A stretch of 64,000 bases of DNA from NCBI GenBank assembly GCA_965230755.1, contig CBDDLT010000023.1, positions 1 through 64,000 on the forward strand. The letters run 5' to 3'. The translations under genes were made by a program, and so were the position numbers. Numbering within the stretch: position 1 is the first letter of the stretch; each line of letters opens with the position of its first letter. A model generated the notes under the pieces. It searched no databases. It was not told the origin of the DNA and saw nothing but the letters and a program-made list of their open reading frames with translations. Source of the DNA: DATFJT01 sp965230755 (GTDB taxonomy: Bacteria; Bacteroidota; Bacteroidia; Chitinophagales; Saprospiraceae). Positions 1 through 7,924 of the stretch are shown piece after piece.

Positions 1-54
1 AACGAACACAAACCAATAAATTCAATTACTTTTGTGGCTCGAACAATTACTAAG

Positions 55-1633
55 ATGGGATTTAACGAAGAACTACAGCGTAGAAAAACTTTTGGCATCG
101 TCAGTCACCCTGATGCGGGGAAGACTACTTGACGGAAAAACTATTGTTATTCGGTGGGGCCATACAAGTGGCCGGAGCAGTAAAGTCGAATAAAATCAAG
201 AAAACTGCTACCTCGGATTTCATGGAAATTGAAAAGCAAAGAGGTATATCTGTTGCTACATCGGTAATGGATTCGAATACAAAGGGAAGCAGATCAATAT
301 ATTGGATACTCCGGGACACAAGGATTTTGCTGAAGATACTTTTCGAACCTTAACAGCGGTAGACAGTACCATTGTAGTAGTAGATGTGGCCAAAGGAGTG
401 GAAGAGCAAACAGAGAAACTGGTCGGGGTATGTCGAATGCGTAAGACACCAATCTTGGTTTTCATCAATAAGTTAGATAGAGAGGGATTAGATGGGTTTG
501 ATCTTTTGGATGAGTTGGAGCAAAAATTGGGACTTAAGGTAGTACCACTTAGTTGGCCAATTGGTATGGGTCAGCGCTTTCAAGGAGTCTACAATATTTA
601 TGAAAAAAACCTTGTGCTATTCTCCCCTCATGGAAAACAAAGTGAAGAAGAGAGCATCGAATTCAATGATTTGGATAGCACAGAGCTCGAGGAATATGTA
701 GGAGAGGAAGCAGCGGAAGAGTTGAGGTCAGAAATTACCATGATCAACGAGATATATCCGGATTTTGATAAAGAAAAATATCTAAAGGGAGAACAATCTC
801 CAGTCTTCTTCGGTAGTGCCATTAATAATTTTGGGGTAAAGGAATTATTGGATTGTTTTGTTGAAATAGCTCCTTCGCCACTGCCGAGACAAGCGGAAGA
901 AAGATTAGTGGAACCAGACGAAAAGACTTTTTCCGGATTTGTTTTCAAAATACACGCTAACATAGACCCAAGACATAGAGATAGAATTGCATTTCTAAGA
1001 GTATGTAGTGGGATCTTCAAGCGGAACACCTACTACGAACACCAGCGCTTAGACAGAAAATTGAAGTTCCCTAACCCAACAGCTTTCATGGCTTCTAAAA
1101 AGGAATTACTGGAAGAGGCCTATCCTGGAGATATCGTTGGCCTTTACGATTCGGGCAACTTTCGAATTGGCGATAGTCTCACCGAAGGAGAGTCTTTACA
1201 TTTCCAGGGAATACCAAGCTTCTCTCCGGAGCAATTCCGTTATGTCAATAATACAGATCCCATGAAGACCAAGCAGCTGAACAAAGGACTTGATCAGTTG
1301 ATGGAAGAAGGCGTCGCTCAAATGTTCACCAAAACCGCCAACGGGCGAAAAATAATTGGTACCGTTGGAGCATTACAGTTTGAAGTCATCCAGTACCGGC
1401 TAAAGCACGAGTATGGAGCGAGTTGTGATTATGAGCCTTTGAGACTGAACAAAGCCTGCTGGGTAAGTTCGGATGATCCAGACGAATTGAAGGCTTTCAT
1501 CAGAAGGAGGAACAATGACATGGCTGTGGATACGCATGGGAGGGATGTATTTCTAGCAGAAACCGCGTGGTCTTTGAATAGCGTTCAGGAAAATCACCCT
1601 GAGATTCAATTTCATTTTACGAGTGAGTTTTAG
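55..1633 (+). pseudogene. prfC: Peptide chain release factor 3 (RF3), frameshifted
   Basis: RF3 is the GTPase that recycles RF1/RF2 from the ribosome after termination. Reading starts at ATG 55 (MGFNEELQRRKTFGIVSHPD) and gives the P-loop HPDAGKTT, then meets TGA at 130-132. One missing T restores LTEKLLLFGG in the next frame. A second missing base near 270, just after RGISVATSVM, restores the frame that runs intact to 1633 with DTPGHKDF (G3), NKLD (G4) and the RF3-type C-terminal domains. Total length after repair is about 526 codons, normal for the family. Identity is clear; what is uncertain is whether the two single-base losses are real or sequencing errors. Each could also be bypassed by a -1 slip, but I see no slippery heptamer at either site. 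An IS element begins 42 bp after the stop. Confidence 0.9.
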
Positions 1634-1675
1634 GTGGGAGTTTAGTGATCTGTGGTATGTGATCAGTGATCAACA

Positions 1676-1701
1676 TGTCTTGTCCTAAAATAGGTTTACA
1701 C
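1676..1701. repeat. Left terminal inverted repeat of IS3-family element
   Basis: TGTCT-t-GTCCTAAAATA-g-GTTTACAC pairs with the right end at 3042-3067, with two mismatches in 26 positions. Confidence 0.88.
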
Positions 1702-1716
1702 AAAAAGCGGTGTAAA

Positions 1717-2085
1717 ATGGGACGAAAAGCTGGTAAAAGTAAGCGTTACGCTAGAGAGTTAAAACAGAAGGTGGTATTGGAATATTTAAGGGGAGAAGAG
1801 ACCCAAAAAGAAGTACTTAACCGATATGGGATTAGAGGTAGTTCTACATTAACGAACTGGATACGTCAGTTGGGTTATGAGGATGAATATGAAAGGGGTA
1901 TCTTTCCAAAAACAAAAGCTTTGTCTGAATTTAAGAAGGAAAAGAAAAGCCAATCAGCAAGGAAGAGTGCTTTAGAACAAGAGAATGAGCAATTACGCTT
2001 AAAGCTGGAGTTGTATGAGCGAATGATCAAGAAAGCGGAAGAGGTTTATCAAATCAAGATTGAAAAAAAGTTCGATTCCAAGTAA
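1717..2085 (+). CDS. IS3-family transposase OrfA
   Basis: A 122-aa protein with an N-terminal helix-turn-helix of the IS3 OrfA type (RYARELKQKVVLEYLRG, then a segment ending STLTNWIRQLG) and a C-terminal coiled coil (LEQENEQLRLKLELYERMI) for dimerisation. The start is placed at ATG 1717 because the longer frame from 1666 begins outside the element. It should bind the terminal repeats and, by frameshifting, supply the N-terminus of the OrfAB transposase. Confidence 0.88.
   Translation: MGRKAGKSKRYARELKQKVVLEYLRGEETQKEVLNRYGIRGSSTLTNWIRQLGYEDEYERGIFPKTKALSEFKKEKKSQSARKSALEQENEQLRLKLELYERMIKKAEEVYQIKIEKKFDSK
2064..2070 (+). other. Programmed -1 frameshift heptamer (A AAA AAG)
   Basis: In the orfA frame the codons are GAA AAA AAG, giving the canonical A_AAA_AAG slippery heptamer. 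A -1 slip here leads into the orfB frame, which is open from just after a TGA at 2061. The fusion product would be about 426 aa, the usual size of an IS3 OrfAB transposase. Confidence 0.8.
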
Positions 2086-2093
2086 TTCAACAG

Positions 2094-2996
2094 ATGAAGA
2101 CAGATAAACCAACAGTTCAGATTCAACGGTTGTGCACATTACTTGGAGTAAGTCGACAAGCTTATTATCAATATCAAAAGCGAAAAGCACAAGAAAGATT
2201 AGATGAAGCTCTCATTTTGAAATGGGTCCATGCGATACGAAAACAGCATAGATTTATGGGAGGAAGGAAGCTATTTAAGAAGATTCAAGCCGATCTTGAA
2301 ATGCACAATATCAAGCTGGGAAGAGATGCGTTTTTTGACTTACTTAAAAACCATAACTTGTTGATAAAAAGAAGAAAACGAAGAGTTCGAACCACTAACT
2401 CTATCCATAATTTTAAGAAATGGCCTAATCTAATAGAAGGGATAAATCTAGAAAGAAAAAATCAGTTATGGGTTAGTGATATTACTTACCTCAAAACAGT
2501 ACGAGGCTTTTTGTATATCAGTTTTATAACGGATGCATATACCCACAAGGTCATAGGATTTAATGTAAGCCACTCTCTAAAGGTCAAAGAAAGTATCGAG
2601 GCACTGAAAATGGCTTTTAATAGCTTAGAACAAGAAACTCCTTATCATCTGATACATCATTCGGATCGAGGATTTCAATATTGTAGCTATCAATATGTAT
2701 CATTACTTCGATCAAAAGGTATAGCAATCAGTATGACACAAACTGGTGATCCAAGAGATAATGCAGTAGCCGAAAGAATAAACGGAATCATAAAGAATGA
2801 GTATTTAAAGGACCTAAAAATTACCTCCTTGAAACAGGCTAAAATAGAGCTAGATAAAGCAGTTAAACTTTATAACAACCAAAGACCTCATTACAGTATA
2901 GGACTCTTTACTCCTAATGAAATTGAAGCAAACAAAAATTTAAAACCAAAGAATTTATGGAAATCAGCAAAAACTCAAAATGTAAACCTATTTTAG
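2094..2996 (+). CDS. IS3-family transposase OrfB (DDE integrase domain)
   Basis: A 300-aa reading from ATG 2094, open upstream to the slippery site. It carries an N-terminal HTH_21-like region (LLGVSRQAYYQYQKRK) and an rve integrase core with the DDE triad: D in WVSDITYL, D in HHSDRGFQY, and E in DNAVAERINGIIKNEYL. The C-terminal YNNQRPHYSIG segment is typical of the family. It catalyses strand cleavage and transfer at the element ends, mainly as the OrfAB fusion. Confidence 0.92.
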   Translation: MKTDKPTVQIQRLCTLLGVSRQAYYQYQKRKAQERLDEALILKWVHAIRKQHRFMGGRKLFKKIQADLEMHNIKLGRDAFFDLLKNHNLLIKRRKRRVRTTNSIHNFKKWPNLIEGINLERKNQLWVSDITYLKTVRGFLYISFITDAYTHKVIGFNVSHSLKVKESIEALKMAFNSLEQETPYHLIHHSDRGFQYCSYQYVSLLRSKGIAISMTQTGDPRDNAVAERINGIIKNEYLKDLKITSLKQAKIELDKAVKLYNNQRPHYSIGLFTPNEIEANKNLKPKNLWKSAKTQNVNLF

Positions 2997-3041
2997 GACT
3001 TAGAAACCTATGTCAACCTATGCTAGGATTATTATTTAATC

Positions 3042-3067
3042 GTGTAAACTTATTTTAGGACGAGACA
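3042..3067. repeat. Right terminal inverted repeat of IS3-family element
   Basis: GTGTAAAC...GAGACA is the reverse complement of the left end, with two mismatches. Confidence 0.88.
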
Positions 3068-3078
3068 CACAGATAACA

Positions 3079-3113
3079 GATCACCAATCACCGATCACCG
3101 ATCACCGATCACC
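3079..3113. repeat. Five tandem copies of heptamer GATCACC
   Basis: GATCACC, AATCACC and three further GATCACC units lie in a row. Related GTGATC words in opposite orientation lie just left of the IS element (about 1645-1672). No function is apparent. The tract separates the IS from the stop codon of the VanW-like gene. Confidence 0.75.
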
Positions 3114-3123
3114 AATAACAACT

Positions 3124-3828
3124 TCAAGATGTAGGAATTCGATACCTGGATTGATTGAGCAGGTTTCCATTATTATCAGAAACTTTGGCATTCTTAAAAT
3201 TTTCAGATTTGGTCAGACTAATTTCCAGATCTACTTCTTGTATTTCGAATTGACTGAGCACATTACCTATAATACTCTCGGGCATCAGCTCAATATTGAA
3301 TTGAATTGGATGCTCCTTATTGTTTTGAATCATCAGATCCTTATACCCGTAAACAACTGTAGCATCCGTACCCAAAGGCGTAAACCGAGTCTCTTCCGTA
3401 TAGATATCAATAGAATGATTGTATCGTTCCAATACCTTTAGACCAGATTTAAGGGCTAAATAGTAAATCAACCCGGATAATTGACAAAGCCCTCCACCAT
3501 AATCTTCTGCCAATTTGCCATCCTTAATGTTTCTACTTTTTCTATATCCATTATTTTTCGTTGGTCGTCTGACTATTTTCCAAAAGGAAAAAACTTGTCC
3601 GGGATACAGCACCAGACCTGTGATCCTTTCGGCTCCAAGTTGCAGGTTGTGCCATTTGTTTTCATAACTATCAGTTACTTTCACATCAAGCGTAATGGAT
3701 AGTTGCTGCTTTAAAAGTTCATCTTTGCTTCGCGCAAAATCAAATCTATGGATCACTCTTTCTTTCCAGTACCTCAAAAGTTGGTGATAAGTAATTTTAA
3801 TGTTGGTGGGTATTAATTTTCGAATCAT
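3124..3828 (-). CDS. VanW-family protein
   Basis: A 234-aa protein of the VanW family, named after an accessory gene of vancomycin-resistance clusters whose biochemical role is not established. The family hallmark is visible: PGQVFSFWKIVRRPT followed by DYGGGLCQLSGLIYYLALKSG and a conserved NHSIDIYTEETRFTPLGTDA segment. I see no signal peptide. Its start overlaps the stop of the upstream methyltransferase by 4 bp (ATGA), so the two are co-transcribed and probably translationally coupled. Nothing else here suggests a glycopeptide-resistance cluster, so a resistance role should not be assumed. Confidence 0.85.
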   Translation of the reverse strand: MIRKLIPTNIKITYHQLLRYWKERVIHRFDFARSKDELLKQQLSITLDVKVTDSYENKWHNLQLGAERITGLVLYPGQVFSFWKIVRRPTKNNGYRKSRNIKDGKLAEDYGGGLCQLSGLIYYLALKSGLKVLERYNHSIDIYTEETRFTPLGTDATVVYGYKDLMIQNNKEHPIQFNIELMPESIIGNVLSQFEIQEVDLEISLTKSENFKNAKVSDNNGNLLNQSRYRIPTS

Positions 3829-4505
3829 CCCTCTTTTTTTAGTACATACACTCTGTACGACGCGTACTTCTTAAGAAAACTTTTATTCAAAAGCGTGTCT
3901 ATTCTAAAAAAGTAAGATCTGATGCTTTTAGGGAATTGATGGATAGGTAAAAACAGGACACCTTCTTCTCCGACAATCTTCCATTTCCTAGCAACACGTT
4001 GACTAATTTCTCTGCTCGTATAGCCATTCGCACCATGCCAACCCTGATATTTCTTTCTAAATAAGTTTCGACGCTCCTGGGAGGCAATGTCAAAAATCAA
4101 CAATCCTCCAGGTTTCAAAATTTTATAGACCTGTTCCAAGAAGGTATTCAGGTCTTCCTTTTTTAAGTGCATAATTAGGTGGAAGCACAAAGCGGCCTCA
4201 TAATGTTCATTCAACTCAATAGAACCAGACAGCACGTTCCCCTCCAGAAAAGTCTTGTCCGGAAATTTGTCTTGAGCTTGAGAAATCATGGCAGGGCTGA
4301 TATCCATCCCAACCGAACAAAAATCCATCAATCTACCCGTACCGCAGGCAAGGTCAATGCTGTTAGAAGTTGCTTTAGGCCAAAATCGTCGGATAATATT
4401 TCGCTCCTGATGATCGATGAACTTTCCATAACTATTAGCAAAACGATCCCGGTCATAGTCCTTGGCTAGTTGATCGTAGTAATTTTTAATTTCTTGATTG
4501 CTCAT
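3825..4505 (-). CDS. Class I SAM-dependent methyltransferase
   Basis: A 226-aa Rossmann-fold methyltransferase. Motif I is SIDLACGTGRLMDF, which binds AdoMet. Post-I (VGMDISPAMISQAQ) and the motif II/III region (YEAALCFHLIMHLKKEDL, ILKPGGLLIFDIAS) follow in the expected order. The substrate cannot be read from the sequence; Methyltransf_11/25-type domains act on small molecules, lipids, quinone precursors or proteins. It is the first gene of a two-gene operon with the VanW-like protein and is transcribed divergently from the GbsR-type regulator about 150 bp away. Confidence 0.85.
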   Translation of the reverse strand: MSNQEIKNYYDQLAKDYDRDRFANSYGKFIDHQERNIIRRFWPKATSNSIDLACGTGRLMDFCSVGMDISPAMISQAQDKFPDKTFLEGNVLSGSIELNEHYEAALCFHLIMHLKKEDLNTFLEQVYKILKPGGLLIFDIASQERRNLFRKKYQGWHGANGYTSREISQRVARKWKIVGEEGVLFLPIHQFPKSIRSYFFRIDTLLNKSFLKKYASYRVYVLKKEG

Positions 4506-4599
4506 GATAATTGTAACCTGTGTCTGTTATTGTAAGATAGTTTTTTCCAGAGCATAGAACAAATCAAACCATTTTTACTAAAATCAAGGATGTTATAAT

Positions 4600-4641
4600 A
4601 ATATTTTAAACTTTCAATAATTATTGAAAGTTTAAAATATT
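4600..4641. promoter_or_regulatory. Perfect 42-bp palindrome, likely operator
   Basis: Two 21-bp arms match perfectly around a centre between 4620 and 4621, with no spacer (arm core AAACTTTCAATAA). It ends 17 bp before the regulator start codon and covers the place where a -33 element would lie. A palindrome of this length in front of a MarR-superfamily gene fits an autoregulatory operator, although a cruciform or transcript hairpin is also possible. An 11-nt copy of one half-site recurs at 5182-5192. Confidence 0.75.
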
Positions 4642-4646
4642 TGATA

Positions 4647-4654
4647 TACCTTTG
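4647..4654 (+). promoter_or_regulatory. Bacteroidota -7 element (TACCTTTG)
   Basis: TACCTTTG matches the Bacteroidota -7 consensus TAnnTTTG. It lies only 4 nt before the ATG at 4659, so transcription would begin at or within the start codon, implying a leaderless mRNA or use of a later start. Confidence 0.5.
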
Positions 4655-4658
4655 TTCA

Positions 4659-5165
4659 ATGAACTTAGAAGAAGCTAAAAGAGAATTTATTCAAACTTGG
4701 GGAAGCCTGGGAAGTTCTTGGGGTATACCGCGGTCGATGGCTCAAATCCATGCCCTGTTGCTGGCTTCTCCAGACTCATTGAGCACGGAAGAGGTAATGG
4801 AACAGGCCATGCTCTCCAGAGGAAATGTCAATCTCAATATGAGAGAACTCATCAGCTGGGGCTTGGTCGATAAGATCAATAAACTTGGTGAGCGTAAGGA
4901 ATTCTTCCAAGCCAACCACGATATCTGGAGCATGTCTCAAAGCATCATCAGAGAGAGAAAGAAAAGAGAAATGATGCCTGTTCGAGAATTCATCCATCAG
5001 CTTACCCTTCAAGAAATCGAAGGGAAGAAAAAAGACGTGAAGCACTTTAAAAATCTGGTCAAAGAGTTGGACGAGTTTCTAAGCCAACTAGATCAGTTGA
5101 GCAGCTTACTGGATAAAATGAGCAACAACAGTTTCTTCAAAAAAATGATCAAATTATTGAATTAA
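4659..5165 (+). CDS. GbsR/MarR-family transcriptional regulator
   Basis: A 168-aa winged-helix protein of the GbsR type. The N-terminal wHTH (RSMAQIHALLLASPDSLSTE, then the recognition-helix region MLSRGNVNLNMRELISWGLV) is followed by a long C-terminal coiled-coil dimerisation region. I chose ATG 4659 over the upstream in-frame ATG 4641 because 4641 lies inside the palindrome and before the -7 box. It probably represses its own operon, which continues with the DUF393 and SDR genes. The ligand is unknown; the choline/betaine role of Bacillus GbsR should not be transferred. Confidence 0.85.
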   Translation: MNLEEAKREFIQTWGSLGSSWGIPRSMAQIHALLLASPDSLSTEEVMEQAMLSRGNVNLNMRELISWGLVDKINKLGERKEFFQANHDIWSMSQSIIRERKKREMMPVREFIHQLTLQEIEGKKKDVKHFKNLVKELDEFLSQLDQLSSLLDKMSNNSFFKKMIKLLN

Positions 5166-5181
5166 ACTATTTTTTTAATCC

Positions 5182-5192
5182 AAACTTTCAAT
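5182..5192 (+). promoter_or_regulatory. Half-site copy of the regulator palindrome
   Basis: AAACTTTCAAT is identical to part of each arm of the palindrome at 4600-4641. It lies in the 46-bp gap between the regulator and the DUF393 gene. It may be a secondary binding site, but chance occurrence in AT-rich DNA cannot be excluded. Confidence 0.4.
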
Positions 5193-5211
5193 TTTTTCTA
5201 AAACTTTTAAA

Positions 5212-6027
5212 ATGATAAACAATAAAAAATTATTCTTGGATCAAGATTGTCCCTTGTGTCAGGCTTACGCGAGCTGCTTTGTGCACTATGGACTCATGGA
5301 TCCTTCCGTTGTGGACTCCTATCAAAAGATGGATCCCACTTCCCAAAAAAAGATCAACTTGGAAAGAGCAAAGAGTGAAATAGCTCTATTTGATGTCAAC
5401 ACCCACAATACAAGGTATGGCATAGATGCTATTTTGCATATCATTGGTAACCGATTTCCTCTATTCGAGAAAATCATGCGTTACCCCATGATTTATCCGA
5501 TTCCCCGGTCAATCTACAGCTTTATTTCCCATAATCGAAAAGTTATCATCCCTGCTAAACCGGCAGCTAATGAATTGGATTGTACCCCAGCGTTGCATCA
5601 TGGGTATCGATGGATCTATATTGTTTCTGTGGCCTTAATTACCGGATTGATTCTCGGGCAATTCACTTATTGGATTTTTCCCAACGCCTATAATTGGTGG
5701 AGGGAGTATTTGATCTGCTTTGGCCAAGTTGCATGGCAAGGGGTCTTTATTCACTTCATCAATAAAAGTAGGAGGATGGAGTATTTGGGAAATATGTCTA
5801 CGGTATCCTTGATCGGTGGTATACTTTTGTTGCCCATGTTTTTAATACAAAGCTTTTATTCTGTCCACCCAATAGCCTTGATCTTTTATTTCTTCTTGGC
5901 CGTGTCTTTCATGTTGTGGGAACATATTCGACGATGTAAATTATTAGGTCTTCCATTAACAATGAGTGGATCTTGGGTGCTTTATCGAGTCTTTGTGCTG
6001 GTCATCATTTTATCCATAGAATTATGA
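5212..6027 (+). CDS. DUF393 (DCC-type) thiol-oxidoreductase-like membrane protein
   Basis: A 271-aa protein. The N-terminus LFLDQDCPLCQAY contains the DxxCPxC pattern of the DUF393/DCC family, which resembles thioredoxin-like proteins. The C-terminal half (from about residue 135) has four or so hydrophobic segments ending VFVLVIILSIEL, so the protein is probably anchored in the inner membrane. Its stop overlaps the start of the next gene by 4 bp (ATGA). The trio of regulator, DUF393 and TIGR01777-type SDR forms one operon. The substrate is unknown. Confidence 0.75.
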   Translation: MINNKKLFLDQDCPLCQAYASCFVHYGLMDPSVVDSYQKMDPTSQKKINLERAKSEIALFDVNTHNTRYGIDAILHIIGNRFPLFEKIMRYPMIYPIPRSIYSFISHNRKVIIPAKPAANELDCTPALHHGYRWIYIVSVALITGLILGQFTYWIFPNAYNWWREYLICFGQVAWQGVFIHFINKSRRMEYLGNMSTVSLIGGILLLPMFLIQSFYSVHPIALIFYFFLAVSFMLWEHIRRCKLLGLPLTMSGSWVLYRVFVLVIILSIEL

Positions 6028-6917
6028 AAAAAATCATCATTGCAGGAGGCACTGGTTTCTTAGGCCAAGCTCTGGAATCATATTTTAGTTTGCAAGGCTT
6101 CGAGTTATTCATACTGACCCGAAACCCTCAAAATGACAATCAAGTAGAATGGGATGGTCAAAGCCTGGGTAATTGGGTTTCTTGTTTGGAAGATGCAGAC
6201 GTTCTCATCAACTTATCCGGAAAGTCGGTCGACTGCCGATACACCAAGAAAAATAAACAAGAGATTCTACATTCGCGGATTCGATCTACTCAAATTCTTC
6301 AACAGGCTATGGAAGAAGCGGAAAAGCCTCCTATCTTATGGATCAATGCCAGTAGTGCAACAATATATGTTCATGCCGAAAAACACAAGATGACGGAACG
6401 CAACGGTCTTATTGGTGACGATTTTTCAATGCGTATCTGCAAAGCTTGGGAAGCAGAATTCTTCAAGACTAAAATGGATCATGTAAGAAAAGTAGCAGCC
6501 AGGACCTCCATTGTCCTTGGTAATTCCGGTGGTGCGTTTCCTAAATACAAACTGATGACACAGTTAGGCTTTGGCGGTCATCAAGGAAATGGCGAGCAAT
6601 GGATGAGCTGGATACATCTTGAAGATTTTTGCCGTGCTATAACGTTCATCATGGCGAATTCTGAGATTCAAGGCCCCATTAATATCACTGCTCCTCATCC
6701 CATCATCAATAAAGAAGCAATGACGCTCTTAAGATCAAAGTACAAGAGAAAAATAGGACTAAACCTGCCCGCTTGGTTACTTGAATTAGGAGCAACCATC
6801 ATGGGAACAGAAACGGAATTACTATTGAAAAGTCGTTTCGTATTTCCCGAAATTCTTATAGAAAAGCACTTTGAATTCAAGTACTCAACATTGGCTGAAT
6901 CGCTGAGAAATCTTTAG
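6024..6917 (+). CDS. TIGR01777-family SDR epimerase-like protein
   Basis: A 297-aa extended short-chain dehydrogenase-like protein. The N-terminus MKKIIIAGGTGFLGQAL has the GxxGxxG NAD(P)-binding motif. DVLINLSGKSVDCRYT and the tail FVFPEILIEKHFEFKY are typical of the TIGR01777/DUF1731 group (E. coli YfcH-like). The start at 6024 overlaps the DUF393 stop; a longer frame from 5973 would overlap it by 55 bp and is less likely. The enzymatic substrate of this family is not established. Confidence 0.85.
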   Translation: MKKIIIAGGTGFLGQALESYFSLQGFELFILTRNPQNDNQVEWDGQSLGNWVSCLEDADVLINLSGKSVDCRYTKKNKQEILHSRIRSTQILQQAMEEAEKPPILWINASSATIYVHAEKHKMTERNGLIGDDFSMRICKAWEAEFFKTKMDHVRKVAARTSIVLGNSGGAFPKYKLMTQLGFGGHQGNGEQWMSWIHLEDFCRAITFIMANSEIQGPINITAPHPIINKEAMTLLRSKYKRKIGLNLPAWLLELGATIMGTETELLLKSRFVFPEILIEKHFEFKYSTLAESLRNL

Positions 6918-7178
6918 CTGTAATAACAAGTTTGGTGTAGAATCGAACATAATAGCATCTCTTCGCCCAGAGTAAATTCCATATTTATTTCAAAAACTTG
7001 GAGAAAATAGAGTACGATCGACGGAAAATAGCCTCTTTTATTTAAGAAATAATAACAAAAACTTAATGTAATTTTAATCTCATTCAATTTCTCCGACAGC
7101 CCTGCGCCATTGAGAATAATAGAGTGATCAATAAAATTGCAATAGTTATTGCTCTTTTTAAATAGAAAAGAATGTTTC

Positions 7179-7919
7179 ATGTTTGACATCGAACTAATGA
7201 ATTTTAATCCGGAAGCACCTAGCTTTTTAGTGATGTTCATAACGGCATTATTTGCCTTTTTCCTGTCCTCTATCATAGCTGTGACTTATCAGTTCACGAC
7301 GAGGAGTATTTATCGGAAAGCTCATTTTTTACAATCTCTTGCCTTAATTGGAGTTGTGGCAGCCACCATTTTACAAGCCATTGGTGAGAGTGTGGCTATT
7401 GGATTGGGAATTATTGGTGCCTTATCCATTATTCGATTCAGAACTTCATTGACCGACCCGCGCAATATCACTTTTATGTTTGCTTCCATAGGATCAGGTA
7501 TCGCCTGTGGTGTGATGGGCTTCGGGATCGCTTTAACCGGAACCCTTACATTTTGCGTTGGGGCCATAATTTTGAAATTTTCTCCATTGAATAATAACAA
7601 TGAACTAATCGGTGAATTAAAAATTCACATACCTGAAGCAGGCCAGCTTCGACATGTCATAGAACAGAAGTTAAACATCCTCTGTAACAATCACGAATTA
7701 ATACGTCTACGGTTCGTCAATTCGAAAAAAATGAATGGACCCTCGCCAGAAGAAACGGAAGTTGTACAAGTCATTAATAGAATTAGACTTCAGGAGTTGA
7801 TATATCTTATTTCGCTGAAAGACTCCTATTCCCTCGTAGAATTTGAAGAGAGTATGAAGGATATAGAAGGGCTTGAAAGTCTGCGCCTTGATTTTAGAAA
7901 ACGCCAAACTAGACTGTAA
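7179..7919 (+). CDS. DUF4956-family membrane protein
   Basis: A 246-aa protein with several transmembrane helices in the first 150 residues, including the family-typical stretch SIIRFRTSLTDPRNITFMFA and the glycine-rich GSGIACGVMGFGIALTG, followed by a soluble alpha/beta C-terminal domain. Start ATG 7179 is chosen; an in-frame ATG at 7149 is possible. DUF4956 proteins often neighbour VTC-type polyphosphate polymerases or CotH-like kinases, but neither is present here. Instead a periplasmic adaptor and a TolC-like protein follow at 5 and 7 bp spacing. Confidence 0.8.
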   Translation: MFDIELMNFNPEAPSFLVMFITALFAFFLSSIIAVTYQFTTRSIYRKAHFLQSLALIGVVAATILQAIGESVAIGLGIIGALSIIRFRTSLTDPRNITFMFASIGSGIACGVMGFGIALTGTLTFCVGAIILKFSPLNNNNELIGELKIHIPEAGQLRHVIEQKLNILCNNHELIRLRFVNSKKMNGPSPEETEVVQVINRIRLQELIYLISLKDSYSLVEFEESMKDIEGLESLRLDFRKRQTRL

Positions 7920-7924
7920 TAGAA

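Larger units (their letters stand above)
1676..3067 (+). mobile_element. Complete IS3-family insertion sequence
   Basis: A 1392-bp element bounded by 26-bp terminal inverted repeats that match at 24 of 26 positions, starting TGTCT and ending AGACA. It holds orfA and orfB in the IS3 arrangement, with a -1 frameshift signal at their junction. No clear target-site duplication is visible: the three flanking bases are aca on the left and cac on the right. The flanks are rich in GTGATC/GATCAC repeats, so the element seems to have landed in a repetitive intergenic spacer between prfC and the VanW-like gene. All parts look intact. Confidence 0.9.

Noticed and set aside
3079..3113. GATCACC repeats as a CRISPR or origin iteron array
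   Set aside because: Only five 7-bp units without spacers, no cas genes and no replication initiator or DnaA-box cluster nearby.
3124..3828. Glycopeptide-resistance determinant
   Set aside because: The gene is VanW-like, but vanA/B ligase, vanH, vanX and the vanRS regulators are absent; VanW family members are widespread without resistance.
6914..7276. 120-aa minus-strand ORF between the SDR and DUF4956 genes
   Set aside because: It overlaps the start of the DUF4956 gene on the other strand, has no recognisable motif and no promoter; the region is better read as a 5' untranslated and promoter stretch.
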